Shown here: piece after piece, positions 49,172-57,401 of the stretch
Position numbering within the stretch: the stretch's first letter is position 1
Layout of the letters: the number at the start of each line of letters is the position of its first letter
Assembly: GCA_046081125.1 (NCBI GenBank)
Contig: JBJTVH010000026.1
Span: 30,041 to 94,040 of the forward strand
Length of the DNA stretch: 64,000 nucleotides
Direction of reading: 5' to 3'
Source: JBEIFW01 sp046081125
GTDB lineage: Bacteria; Actinomycetota; Acidimicrobiia; Acidimicrobiales; Ilumatobacteraceae
The notes under the pieces: model-generated
The model's database searches: none
What the model was told of the DNA's origin: nothing
The model's input: only the letters and a program-made list of their open reading frames with translations
Position numbers and translations under genes: made by a program

Positions 49172-49690
49172 GTGGACACGCCCCAGCAGCGTACGATCAG
49201 CGGGTTCCGGTCGCTCGTCGAGTCGGTCGAGGCCGCGGCGGACCGCGGACCCAAGGCCGAACTCGCCCGCTTCCAGCTCCAGGGGCTCTCGGCGACGCTG
49301 GCGCAACTCGCCACCGACGGCGTTCCGACCGAGGTGTCCTGCGGGCTCGACGTGGTTCGGTCCTTCGTGGAATCCGTCGGCGGGGCCGACCGCTCCGACG
49401 GTGCCCGACTCCGCGACAAGGTGCAGGCCTACGCACTCGTGGCCGACGACCTTGGCCTCGACACCGACGAGTTGCTCGGTCTGGTGCGGCGCTGGGACGC
49501 CGCCACCGCACCGGCCCCGGCGCGCTCGGGTGCCGGTCGCCGGTCCGCGTCGTCTCGGCCGGCGCGTGAGCGCAACGCCGGGCCCGCCGGCGATCAGGAG
49601 TGCGACGTGTGCGGGATGCGGTTCAAGCGGGTCGCGAAGCACATGAGCTTCGCCCACCCCCAGGAGTGGGCCCGCCGCAAGGGCGGCTGA
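49172..49690 (+). CDS. Helical protein with a C-terminal Ros-like C2H2 zinc finger
   Basis: The 172-residue product has a mainly helical N-terminal domain (1-110), a basic, Ala/Ser/Arg-rich linker (110-140), and a C-terminal zinc finger CDVCGMRFKRVAKHMSFAH with Cys144, Cys147, His157 and His162. The spacing is C-x2-C-x9-H-x4-H. The Ros/MucR prokaryotic fingers that bind DNA have C-x2-C-x9-H-x3-H, so this is close but not identical. A basic tail (WARRKGG) follows. GTG 49172 lies 6 nt after TAGCCT. A DNA- or RNA-binding role is inferred; the N-terminal domain is not recognised. Confidence 0.75.
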   Translation: MDTPQQRTISGFRSLVESVEAAADRGPKAELARFQLQGLSATLAQLATDGVPTEVSCGLDVVRSFVESVGGADRSDGARLRDKVQAYALVADDLGLDTDELLGLVRRWDAATAPAPARSGAGRRSASSRPARERNAGPAGDQECDVCGMRFKRVAKHMSFAHPQEWARRKGG

Positions 49691-49722
49691 TCCGATCAGG
49701 GCCGCTCGGACGGCGGACCGGG

Positions 49723-50166
49723 TCAGGCCGGGATCGAGATGCCCAGCCCGCCTCGAGTGTCGCCCCCGTACCGGTGCCGGGCCTCGTCGAGATCGAGCGG
49801 CAGGATCCGGGAGCGCCCCGCAAGGGTGGCCTCGTCGAGAAGACGGGCGGGCACCACCCAGCACAACTCGAACTCGAGCCCGTCGGGGTCGACCGCGTAA
49901 AGCGACTTGGTCGTGGAGTGGTCCGACGCCCCGACGAGGTGCCCATGCTGGGACAGCACGCCGGCGAGGCGGGCGAGATCGTCGAGCGTCTCGAGCTCCC
50001 ATGCAAGGTGGTAGAGCCCGACTCCGGACCGCCCGGCGTTCGACGCCGCCGCGCCCGAGCCGATCTGGAACAGACCGAGGTCGTGGTCGTTGCTCGACCC
50101 GGGGGCCTGGAGGAACGCTGCACCCGGCAAGGCCATGACGGTCCGGAACCCATCCGGTTCGGTCAA
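49723..50166 (-). CDS. VOC-family dioxygenase-like protein, N-terminally truncated
   Basis: The 147-residue frame matches the second half of catechol-2,3-dioxygenase-like VOC proteins: GAAFLQAPGSSNDHDLGLFQIG, then GLYHLAWELETLDDLARL with a metal His, and DPDGLEFELCW with the metal Glu. The first beta-alpha-beta unit that carries the first metal His is missing. The frame begins at TTG inside the btuD stop (overlap of 4 bp), and the codons upstream are a shadow of btuD. It is therefore probably a truncated remnant fused onto the end of the btu operon rather than an active enzyme. Confidence 0.6.
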   Translation of the reverse strand: MTEPDGFRTVMALPGAAFLQAPGSSNDHDLGLFQIGSGAAASNAGRSGVGLYHLAWELETLDDLARLAGVLSQHGHLVGASDHSTTKSLYAVDPDGLEFELCWVVPARLLDEATLAGRSRILPLDLDEARHRYGGDTRGGLGISIPA

Positions 50167-50945
50167 GTCGGGCCGCTGCGGCGGGGCACGACGGCCGTGG
50201 AACCGTCGGGGAGCTCCACGACGTGCACCCGGGCGCCGTAGTGCCGTTCGATCGTGTCGCGCGTCAGCACCTCGGATGGTCGACCCTGCGCCTGCACCCG
50301 CCCCTGGCGCAACAGGACCACCCGGTCTGCGTACTGACCGGCGAGCGTGAGATCGTGCATAGCGGCGGCCACCGTGAGGGAACGATCCCGGCGGAGCCCG
50401 GCGACGAGGTCGAGCACTTGCTGCTGATGCGCGACGTCGAGGGCCGAGGTCGGCTCGTCGAGGAGCAGTACCGGTGCCTCCTGGGCGAGTGCCCGGGCCA
50501 GCACGACCCGCTGCAACTCACCGCCGGACAAGGTGTCGAGCCGCCGGCGTTCGAAGCTCCCCAGGTCGAGCCGGTGGAGGCAGGCGGAGGCCACGGCCCG
50601 GTCCTCGTCGGAGTCGACGCCGAAGGTCGCTACGTACGCCGTCCGGCCGAGCAGCACGTAATCGAGCACGGTGGCGTCGTCGGGCACCGTCGGCTGCTGG
50701 GGGACGTAGGCGATCAGCTGGGCGCGTGCTCTCGGTCCGAGCCGGTCGGGTCGGTGTCCTCCGACGGTGACCGAGCCGGCGCTCGGCCGTACGAGGCCGG
50801 CCAGCGCTCGCAGCGCCGTGCTCTTGCCCGCCCCGTTGGGACCGATGAGGCAGGTCCACGACCCCTCGCGGAGCGTGACGTCGATGCCGTCGACGGCGTG
50901 CTGGCGGCCGTAGGCGACGACCAGGCCTTCGGCGCGCAGCTCCAC
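50163..50945 (-). CDS. btuD: Vitamin B12 ABC transporter ATPase
   Basis: This 260-residue ATPase of the FecE/BtuD/FhuC type has Walker A GPNGAGKST, the Q-loop in LIAYVPQQP, signature LSGGELQRVVLARA, Walker B VLLLDEPTSALD and the switch His in AAAMHDLTLAGQ. It lies at the end of the riboswitch-controlled operon after btuC. Membership of the iron-siderophore/B12 class comes from its sequence, and the upstream cobalamin riboswitch settles the substrate as a corrinoid. It starts 7 bp after the btuC stop. Confidence 0.92.
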   Translation of the reverse strand: MELRAEGLVVAYGRQHAVDGIDVTLREGSWTCLIGPNGAGKSTALRALAGLVRPSAGSVTVGGHRPDRLGPRARAQLIAYVPQQPTVPDDATVLDYVLLGRTAYVATFGVDSDEDRAVASACLHRLDLGSFERRRLDTLSGGELQRVVLARALAQEAPVLLLDEPTSALDVAHQQQVLDLVAGLRRDRSLTVAAAMHDLTLAGQYADRVVLLRQGRVQAQGRPSEVLTRDTIERHYGARVHVVELPDGSTAVVPRRSGPT

Positions 50946-50952
50946 CGCAGCC

Positions 50953-52026
50953 TCAGGCGCGTCGGCGCGATCGCAGGACGAGCAGGAAGAACGGTGCGCC
51001 GAAGAATGCCGTCACGACGCCGATGGGGATCTCGGCCGGCGAGGCGAGCGTGCGGGCGAGCACGTCGGCGAGCACCAGGAAGGCACCGCCGCACAGCATC
51101 GACAGCGGCAGGACTCGGCGATAGCTGGCCCCGGCCACCAGCCGTACCGTGTGCGGGACGATGATGCCCACGAAGCCGATGAGGCCGGTGACCGACACGG
51201 CGGCGGCTGTTCCCAGGGTGGCGAGCGCCACGGCGGCCAGTCGCGCCCGGGCCACGTGGAGCCCGAGCGCGGCGGCCTCGAGTTCACCCACGCGCAGCAC
51301 GTCGAGCATCCGGCGCAGCGCGAGCAGCCCGACGGAGCACACGACGAGATAGGGCACCACGAGCCGGACGTCGTCCCAGGTGGCCGTCGACATCCGGCCC
51401 AACAGCCACGTGTAGACGCGCTGCACGGTGTCGGTATTGCGCTGCTGGACGTACGTCTGCAGCGCAGTGAAGAACGCGGCGACGGCGATGCCGGCGAGCA
51501 CGATCGAGGTCGCCGACCGGGAGCGGTCGACCCCAGTGCCCAGAACGTAGGACACGGCGACGGCGAGCAGCGCGCCGGCGAAGGAGGCGACCGGCAACGG
51601 ATCGAGCGGCCACGAGCCGGCCGTTGGGCCGTAGACGATGGCGAGGGTCGCGCCCAGACCGGCACCGGCCGCCGAGCCGAGGGTGAACGGGTCGGCCAGG
51701 GGGTTCCGGAACACTCCCTGGTACGCAGCGCCTGCGCCGGCGAGGAGCCAGCCGACCGCGGCGCCGAGCAGCACCCGCGGCACCCGGATCTCCCACAGGA
51801 TCGTCGCCTGGGCGGCCGTCAGGCCGCTGTCGAGATCGACGGGGAGGACACGGTCGGCCACCTCGACCAGCGAACCGCCGAGCGGGAGCCCGGCGGGGCC
51901 GGTGAGGATCCCGATCACGACGGCTCCGACGAGCGCCGCGATCCCGCCTGCCAACCAGGGCGCGATGCGGGAACCCGCGACGGGAGCCCGAGTGTCGATA
52001 CCGAGCCGGCCGACGGCGACGGCCAC
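50953..52026 (-). CDS. btuC: Vitamin B12 ABC transporter permease
   Basis: The 357-residue FecCD-family permease has about ten transmembrane helices. RVPRVLLGAAVGWLLAGAGAAYQGVFRNPLADPFTLGSAAGAG is the conserved family region, read here in shorter pieces (RVPRVLLGAAVGWLLAG, then NPLADPFTLG); GLIGFVGIIVPHTVRL is the coupling segment that docks with BtuD. The GTG start follows the btuF stop by 1 bp. With btuF and btuD it forms a complete importer that takes up corrinoids across the cytoplasmic membrane. Confidence 0.93.
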   Translation of the reverse strand: MAVAVGRLGIDTRAPVAGSRIAPWLAGGIAALVGAVVIGILTGPAGLPLGGSLVEVADRVLPVDLDSGLTAAQATILWEIRVPRVLLGAAVGWLLAGAGAAYQGVFRNPLADPFTLGSAAGAGLGATLAIVYGPTAGSWPLDPLPVASFAGALLAVAVSYVLGTGVDRSRSATSIVLAGIAVAAFFTALQTYVQQRNTDTVQRVYTWLLGRMSTATWDDVRLVVPYLVVCSVGLLALRRMLDVLRVGELEAAALGLHVARARLAAVALATLGTAAAVSVTGLIGFVGIIVPHTVRLVAGASYRRVLPLSMLCGGAFLVLADVLARTLASPAEIPIGVVTAFFGAPFFLLVLRSRRRA

Positions 52027-52027
52027 G

Positions 52028-52990
52028 TCAGGACCTCGGCAGCCCAGCAGCGACGGCCCGGGCGAACTCGACGATCCGAGGACCCCACCGGGACGCGAGG
52101 TCGTCGTCGAGTTCGACGACGGCGTTGGCCTTGACCGCCTTCAGGGTCGACCAGCCGGGTCGGGCGGCGACGGTTCGGGCCGACTGCTTGCAGCACTTGG
52201 TGTCCGCCAGGAAGATCACGTCGGGGTCGGCGGTCAGGATGGCTTCTGCCGACAGCTGCGGGAACCCGGATCCGTCATCGGCAGCATCGGCGATCGACGT
52301 CAGGCCGAACAGGCGGTAGAGCTGCCCGGCGAACGTCGTCGAGGTGACGGTGTAGAAGGTGTCGTCGAGCTCGTGGTAGTAGCGCAACGGCTTCGAGGGC
52401 TTTGGCGCTGCGGCCACGGCCGCGGCCAGATCGGCCTTCATCTTCGCGGTGAGGGCATCGGCCTGGGTCCGCCGTCCTGTCCGGTTGCCGAGCTCACCGA
52501 TCTGGGCGTACACGTCGTCGATCGTCTTGGCCGGCAGCTGCACGAGCACCGGGATCTTCAACTTGCCGAGGGCGTCGGCGAGCTTGGCCGAGTCGTCGGC
52601 GATCACCACGAGGTCGGGATTCTTGGCTGCGATGGCCTCGACGTTGGGCCGGAAGCCCGACAGCTCCGTCCGCGGCGCTTCGGCCGGGAAGTTCGACTGG
52701 TCGTCGACGGCCACCACCTGCGGACCGGCCCCGATGGCGAACAGCGACTCGGTGGCGGTCGGCGACAGCGAGACGATGCGCTTGGGCGCTGCGGGAGCGG
52801 CTGGTCCGGCGGTGGTCGCCGCACCCGGGACCCGGGATGTCGACGACGCCATCGTCAACGGCGCCGCCGTCGTCGTGGAGGTGGTCGCGGGGGCGGGCGT
52901 GCCGCCGGCGGCGTCGGGCCGATCGGCCCCGCAGCTGACCACGCCAAGCGCAGCGATCGCGAGCGCGATCGGCCGCAAGGGATGTTTCAT
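52028..52990 (-). CDS. btuF: Vitamin B12-binding lipoprotein
   Basis: The 320-residue solute-binding protein has a lipoprotein signal with lipobox GVVSCG, a Thr/Ala-rich tether, and a helical-backbone type III binding fold (PKRIVSLSPTATESLFAIG, then PDLVVIADDSAKLADAL, and DPDVIFLADTKCCKQS). It is anchored outside the membrane and delivers cobalamin to BtuC. TKCCKQS carries adjacent cysteines that are not usual in BtuF and may bind the cobalt or form a disulfide. The gene lies 3' of a cobalamin riboswitch, which confirms the substrate. Confidence 0.93.
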   Translation of the reverse strand: MKHPLRPIALAIAALGVVSCGADRPDAAGGTPAPATTSTTTAAPLTMASSTSRVPGAATTAGPAAPAAPKRIVSLSPTATESLFAIGAGPQVVAVDDQSNFPAEAPRTELSGFRPNVEAIAAKNPDLVVIADDSAKLADALGKLKIPVLVQLPAKTIDDVYAQIGELGNRTGRRTQADALTAKMKADLAAAVAAAPKPSKPLRYYHELDDTFYTVTSTTFAGQLYRLFGLTSIADAADDGSGFPQLSAEAILTADPDVIFLADTKCCKQSARTVAARPGWSTLKAVKANAVVELDDDLASRWGPRIVEFARAVAAGLPRS

Positions 52991-53039
52991 CGGTTGTCCT
53001 TCGTAGCCCTCATCCGTCGTGAGGTTCGCTCGGTTGCCT

Positions 53040-53205
53040 GCGATCCCAGCCGGTCTCCTGGCTCCCGGATCAACGCTCGCCCCGCCTTCCCAGGCGTTCG
53101 CCCAGTGGCTTCCCGAAGGATGGAGGTCGCTCCCCGGTCACAGTGGCGGGACCGCGCCGGAGTCTCACCGGCTTCCCGAACACTGAGATCGGCGAGGATC
53201 CTATG
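53040..53205 (-). promoter_or_regulatory. Cobalamin (AdoCbl) riboswitch controlling btuF-btuC-btuD
   Basis: On the minus strand the leader contains the B12 box AGCCAGGAGACCGGCT (53063-53048), GCCACTG, GGAAGCCGGTGAGACTCCGGC and the surrounding paired arms typical of class I cobalamin riboswitches. It ends about 50 nt before the btuF ATG, so adenosylcobalamin binding should repress expression by sequestering the ribosome-binding site or by termination. Confidence 0.95.
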
Positions 53206-53252
53206 CCCGGTGCGGGCCGAACGGCAACACCACGGCCGGTAGGGTCGCCACG

Positions 53253-53966
53253 ATGAGCGCGAACGAGCTGGAGGCCTTGGCCGAGGTGCAGGAGCTCGAT
53301 CGGCGGGCCGATCAGCTCCGCCATCGCCGTGCCAACCTGCCCGAGACCGCGGCGCACCGGGCGATCGAGGGCGAGCTGGCGGCGGCCCGGGCCGAGGCCG
53401 AGCGATGCTGGACGCGCCGGCGAGCGCTCGAAGAGCTCCGCGACGACGGGGAGCGCACGACGGCGGCCAACGACGCCCGGCGGCGCCAACTCGAACGCAA
53501 GCTGGCCGGGGCGTCGAGCACCCGGGAGGCCGACGCCCTCACCGGTGAGCTCGCCGCGCTGCGGGCACGCCAGTCGACGCTCGACGACGCCGTGCTCGCC
53601 GCGCTCGAGGGACTCGACGACCTCGAGGTTGCGCTCGCAGCGCTCGAGCCCCGGCTCGGCGAACTCGCTGCGGGCGCCGCCGAGGCGGCGCGGACCGAGG
53701 GGGCCGCGCTGGCGGTGGTCGACGCCGAGCTCGCGGAGACCGTCGAGCGGCGCAGCGCCGCCGCCGCCGGGGGGGAGGCGAGCCTGCTGCGCCGGTACGA
53801 GACGCTGCGGGCACGGCTCGACGGCGTCGGTCTCGCCCGCGTGGTTGAGCGGCGCTGCAGCGGCTGCAACTTGGCGCTGCCGTCGGCCGAACTCGAGGCG
53901 CTGCGCCACCTCGCCCCGGGTGAGCTGGGCGAGTGCAGCCAGTGCGGGCGGATGCTGCTGTCCTAG
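53253..53966 (+). CDS. Coiled-coil protein with C4 zinc ribbon (CT398/DUF164 family)
   Basis: The 237-residue protein is a long helical hairpin (about residues 5-190; strongly charged heptads such as LRHRRANLPETAAHRAIEGE) followed by a C-terminal zinc ribbon with CSGCNLALPSAE and ECSQCGRMLL, giving four Cys ligands. This is the layout of the CT398/DUF164 family found near RNA-processing genes, for which a nucleic-acid or complex-tethering role is proposed. TAGGGT lies 7 nt before the ATG. It is divergent from the riboswitch-controlled operon. Confidence 0.9.
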   Translation: MSANELEALAEVQELDRRADQLRHRRANLPETAAHRAIEGELAAARAEAERCWTRRRALEELRDDGERTTAANDARRRQLERKLAGASSTREADALTGELAALRARQSTLDDAVLAALEGLDDLEVALAALEPRLGELAAGAAEAARTEGAALAVVDAELAETVERRSAAAAGGEASLLRRYETLRARLDGVGLARVVERRCSGCNLALPSAELEALRHLAPGELGECSQCGRMLLS

Positions 53967-53982
53967 GGAATCCGGAAGCGAT

Positions 53983-55647
53983 TCACTCCCCGGTGATCCG
54001 CCCCACGATGGCGTCCGAACTGCGGGCGGCGGCGTCTTGGCCTGCCACCCATGCCCAGGTGAGCGCAGGACCCAGGGTGCCTCCGGCGCCGCCGTACACC
54101 ATGCCCGTGGTCCCGGCCATCACGTTGCCGACTGCGTAGAGGCCGTCGATGACTCCACCCCGCACCGACAACACCCGGCCCCGGGCGTCGGTGCGGGGTC
54201 CGCCTTTGGTGCCCAGCGTGCCGGGCAGGATCGGCACGGCGTAGTACGGCGGCTCGTCGAGCGGTCCGAGCGTGGCCGCCTTGCCGGCCTCGGTGCCATC
54301 GCCGTTGAACCCGTCGTAGGCGGACTCACCCCGGCGGAACTCCGGGTCCTCCAGGGAGCGGGCGTTTTCGGAGAAGCGCGCGACGGTGTGGGCGAGCACG
54401 GCGCCGTCGATGCCGAGCGCAGCTCCGAGCGTCTCCGGGGTCGGCGCGACCGTCAGCCAGTCCGGGTCGGGCGCGTTGGGCGACAGCGGCCCGACGGGGT
54501 AGCGCGTGCGGTAGCCGTGGTCGAACACCAACCAGGCGGGAACGTTGGCCCAGGTGAACGACACGGGGTCGAAGGCCTGGAACACGTTGCCCAGCGCGTT
54601 GTAGTTCGTCGCCTCGTTGCAGAAGCGACGACCGGTGCGGTTCACCATGATCGATCGGGGATAGGTGCGCTCGGCCAGCACCAGGCGGCTGCGCGGCCGC
54701 CCCTTCCAGGTCTCGCCCGGGATCCGCAGGCACGGCACCCACCAGGCCTCAGCCATCGAGCCGAGCGCAGCGCCGAGGGACATCGCCATGCGTAGCCCGT
54801 CGCCGGTGTTGTCCGGCGGCGACGCCGGCGCTTCGAGGGGAGCGTGCAGGAACTCCCGGCGCAGTGACTCATCCCACTCGAACCCTCCGGTGGCCAGCAC
54901 GACGGCCCGCTGCGCCCGGACGCGCACCGGGGTTCCGTGGTGGTCGGCGACGACACCGACGACCCGGCCGTCCTCGCTGAGCAGCTCGCGCGCCGGGGTC
55001 GACAGTCGGGGCTCGATCCTGCGGTCGAGACACGCACGCAGCAACGACCCGACGAGGGCTTGACCCAGGCCGCGCTCGTCGGCGTTCTCGCGCGCTTGGT
55101 ACGCCTCGGGCGAAACCTGGTAGCGGCCGCCGCCGAGCGGGGTTTCGGTCAGGGTGAAGTGATGGACGCGGTCGCTGCGCAACACCCGCTGCGCCCAGGC
55201 CCCGAGCTCGTTGAACGAGAACGGCAAGTTGTCGAGCGACCGCCCTCCGCCGGGCTTCCCGCCAGGGTGTTCGGGGTGGTAGTCGGGGTAGCCGGGGACG
55301 ATCTGGAACTTGGCCGGCGTGTGCTCCTCGACCCAGCGCAGCATCTGCGGGCCGGCGTCGACGAGCACCGCGGCGAGGTCGGAATCGATGCGGCCCAACG
55401 ACAACGCGCCGAGGTAGGCGAGCGCGTCGGCTCGGCTGTCGGTCAGGCCGGCCTCGTGTAGGTGGTGGTTGTCGGGGATCCAGAGGATCCCCCCGGAGAC
55501 CGCGGACGTGCCGCCCACGGTGTCGGCCTTCTCCAGCAGTGCCACCGATGCGCCGTGGTCGTGGGCCACCACCGCGGTGAGCAGGCCGGCAGCGCCGCTC
55601 CCGAGCACGACGACGTCGGCCTCGACATCCCAAGAATCGGTCCCCAT
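53983..55647 (-). CDS. FAD-binding dehydrogenase of the 3-ketosteroid-delta-1-dehydrogenase type
   Basis: The 554-residue flavoprotein has the FAD motif VVVLGSGAAGLLTAVVAHDHGA, GGTSAVSGGILWIPDN, and the closing GGAGGTLGPALTWAWVAG motif of the KstD/fumarate-reductase superfamily. KstD enzymes introduce the delta-1 double bond in steroid ring A; related members act on other cyclic ketones. The catalytic Tyr positions cannot be placed with confidence. TACGGT ends 8 nt before the ATG, which was chosen over an in-frame extension. It fits with the BVMO, MaoC and thiolase genes in pointing to steroid or terpenoid catabolism. Confidence 0.88.
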   Translation of the reverse strand: MGTDSWDVEADVVVLGSGAAGLLTAVVAHDHGASVALLEKADTVGGTSAVSGGILWIPDNHHLHEAGLTDSRADALAYLGALSLGRIDSDLAAVLVDAGPQMLRWVEEHTPAKFQIVPGYPDYHPEHPGGKPGGGRSLDNLPFSFNELGAWAQRVLRSDRVHHFTLTETPLGGGRYQVSPEAYQARENADERGLGQALVGSLLRACLDRRIEPRLSTPARELLSEDGRVVGVVADHHGTPVRVRAQRAVVLATGGFEWDESLRREFLHAPLEAPASPPDNTGDGLRMAMSLGAALGSMAEAWWVPCLRIPGETWKGRPRSRLVLAERTYPRSIMVNRTGRRFCNEATNYNALGNVFQAFDPVSFTWANVPAWLVFDHGYRTRYPVGPLSPNAPDPDWLTVAPTPETLGAALGIDGAVLAHTVARFSENARSLEDPEFRRGESAYDGFNGDGTEAGKAATLGPLDEPPYYAVPILPGTLGTKGGPRTDARGRVLSVRGGVIDGLYAVGNVMAGTTGMVYGGAGGTLGPALTWAWVAGQDAAARSSDAIVGRITGE

Positions 55648-55685
55648 GCGCCCGGACCGTAGCGGCAGGGCATGCTGTGGTTCCG

Positions 55686-57302
55686 ATGCGCGCCGCACCT
55701 GCCCCGCCCTCCCCTCGCCCTGCCGTGTCCGGCCTGCCTGCCTACAAGCCGGGCAAGGCCCTCGAGGTGGCGATGGCCGAGCACGACCTCACCTCGGCCG
55801 TGAAGCTCGCTTCCAACGAGAACCCCTACGACCCGTTGCCGTCGGTGCGTGAGGCCCTTACGGCTGCCCTCGGCGGCCTGCCCCGGTACCCCGACCATCG
55901 GGCCACCGCCGTGCGCGAAACGCTCGCCGACCGCCTCGGTCTCACCGCCGACCGCATCACCGTCGGGTGCGGATCGGTGGGCATCCTCCAGCAGCTGCTG
56001 CTCACGTATGTCGACCCGGGCCAGGAGGTCCTGTACGGCTGGCGCAGCTTCGAGGCGTATCCGATTTACACCCGCACCGTCGGCGGGGCCGAGGTCACCG
56101 TGCCGAACCGGCGCGAGGCGCTCGACGTCGCCGGGATGACCGCGGCGCTGACGGAGCGGACCCGGCTCGTGATGGTGACTTCGCCGAACAACCCAACGGG
56201 CACCGCCGTGGCGCACGACGAGCTCGTGCGGTTGCTCGACGCTGCGCCTCCGTCGTGCCTGGTGGTGCTCGACGAGGCGTACCACGAGTACGTCATCGGC
56301 GCGCACGTGCACGACGCGCCGTCCTTGCTCGACCGGTACCCGAACCTCGCCGTGCTGCGGACCTTCTCCAAGGCCTACGGGCTTGCGGCGCTGCGCATCG
56401 GGTACCTGTTCGGCCACCCCGAGGTGATCTCGGCCGTCGACCGCACCCTGGTGCCCTTCGCGGTCAACGGGTTGGCACAGGTGGGCGCGCTCGCGAGCCT
56501 CGCTGCCGACGAGGAACTCGGCGAACGCGTCAACGCCACCCTGGCCGAGCGCGGCCGGGTGCAGGCCGGATTGCGGGAGCGGGGATTCTCGACCCCGGAC
56601 GCCCAGGCCAACTTCGTGTGGCTTCCCGTCGGGGCGCCGGCGGCCGAGCTGACACTGGCCCTCGAGCGCCGCGGTGTGGTCACCCGGCCGTTCCCCGGGG
56701 AGGGTGTACGGGTCACCATCGGCGCCGGTTCCGAGAACGACCGGTTCCTCGACGCGTTCGACGAGGTCTCCACGCTGCTCCCGCTGGCCGAGCACTGGCG
56801 GCTGCCCACTGGGCCCGCCGCCCAGGCCGTACAGGCGGTCGTCGACCGGATCGACGAACTCTCGGTGCGGACCGTGCTCGCCGCGACCCGCACCAACGGT
56901 CCCACCCCGGGGGCCACCGACGACTGGGATGTCGCGCAGCTCTGGGCCCACCTGGCCGAACTCACGGCGTTCTGGCCGAAGGAACTCGCACGGCTCATCG
57001 ACACCGACCCGGCGGCTGGGGCCGTCGTCGTCGGTCGGGCCCTCGACGCTGCGTCGCGTCTCGATCCGGTGCGGGCTGCGGCCGGCGCGACGGATTGTTC
57101 GGCCGACGTGACGGCGGTCGCGCGGCACCTCGATGCGCTGCGGGCCGTGGTCGCCGGGATGACCGCCGAGGATTGGGGCCGTTCGGCCGTCCTCGTGTCG
57201 GGCGTCGCCCAGCGGGCCGAGGACCTCGTCGTGGCCCGGGTGCTCGACCACGTCGTCGAGCACCTCGACACGCTCGACGGTCTCGGCGGCCCCGAGGTCT
57301 GA
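55686..57302 (+). CDS. HisC-type aminotransferase fused to a C-terminal DinB/MDMPI-like domain
   Basis: The first 370 residues form a complete histidinol-phosphate/aromatic aminotransferase: SNENPYDPLPSVREAL, the PLP-binding Lys229 in RTFSKAYGLAALRIGY, and the PLP-phosphate Arg region in ANFVWLPVG. Usual HisC proteins end at about 360. Residues about 385-538 add a four-helix domain of the DinB/mycothiol-dependent maleylpyruvate isomerase kind: WDVAQLWAHLAEL holds His422, and RVLDHVVEHLDTL holds His522 and His526, the metal triad. The fusion links an aminotransferase to a putative thiol- or metal-dependent helper. An earlier GTG at 55677 adds three residues. Confidence 0.85.
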   Translation: MRAAPAPPSPRPAVSGLPAYKPGKALEVAMAEHDLTSAVKLASNENPYDPLPSVREALTAALGGLPRYPDHRATAVRETLADRLGLTADRITVGCGSVGILQQLLLTYVDPGQEVLYGWRSFEAYPIYTRTVGGAEVTVPNRREALDVAGMTAALTERTRLVMVTSPNNPTGTAVAHDELVRLLDAAPPSCLVVLDEAYHEYVIGAHVHDAPSLLDRYPNLAVLRTFSKAYGLAALRIGYLFGHPEVISAVDRTLVPFAVNGLAQVGALASLAADEELGERVNATLAERGRVQAGLRERGFSTPDAQANFVWLPVGAPAAELTLALERRGVVTRPFPGEGVRVTIGAGSENDRFLDAFDEVSTLLPLAEHWRLPTGPAAQAVQAVVDRIDELSVRTVLAATRTNGPTPGATDDWDVAQLWAHLAELTAFWPKELARLIDTDPAAGAVVVGRALDAASRLDPVRAAAGATDCSADVTAVARHLDALRAVVAGMTAEDWGRSAVLVSGVAQRAEDLVVARVLDHVVEHLDTLDGLGGPEV

Positions 57303-57401
57303 CCAGGACCGGGACCTTCGTCCGTACGCCGGCGCGGGCGCGGTGCGCCATGCTGCCGCCCAGCGCCGGCGTCGCCCGACGCCGTCGAGGAGGACATCGC
57401 C

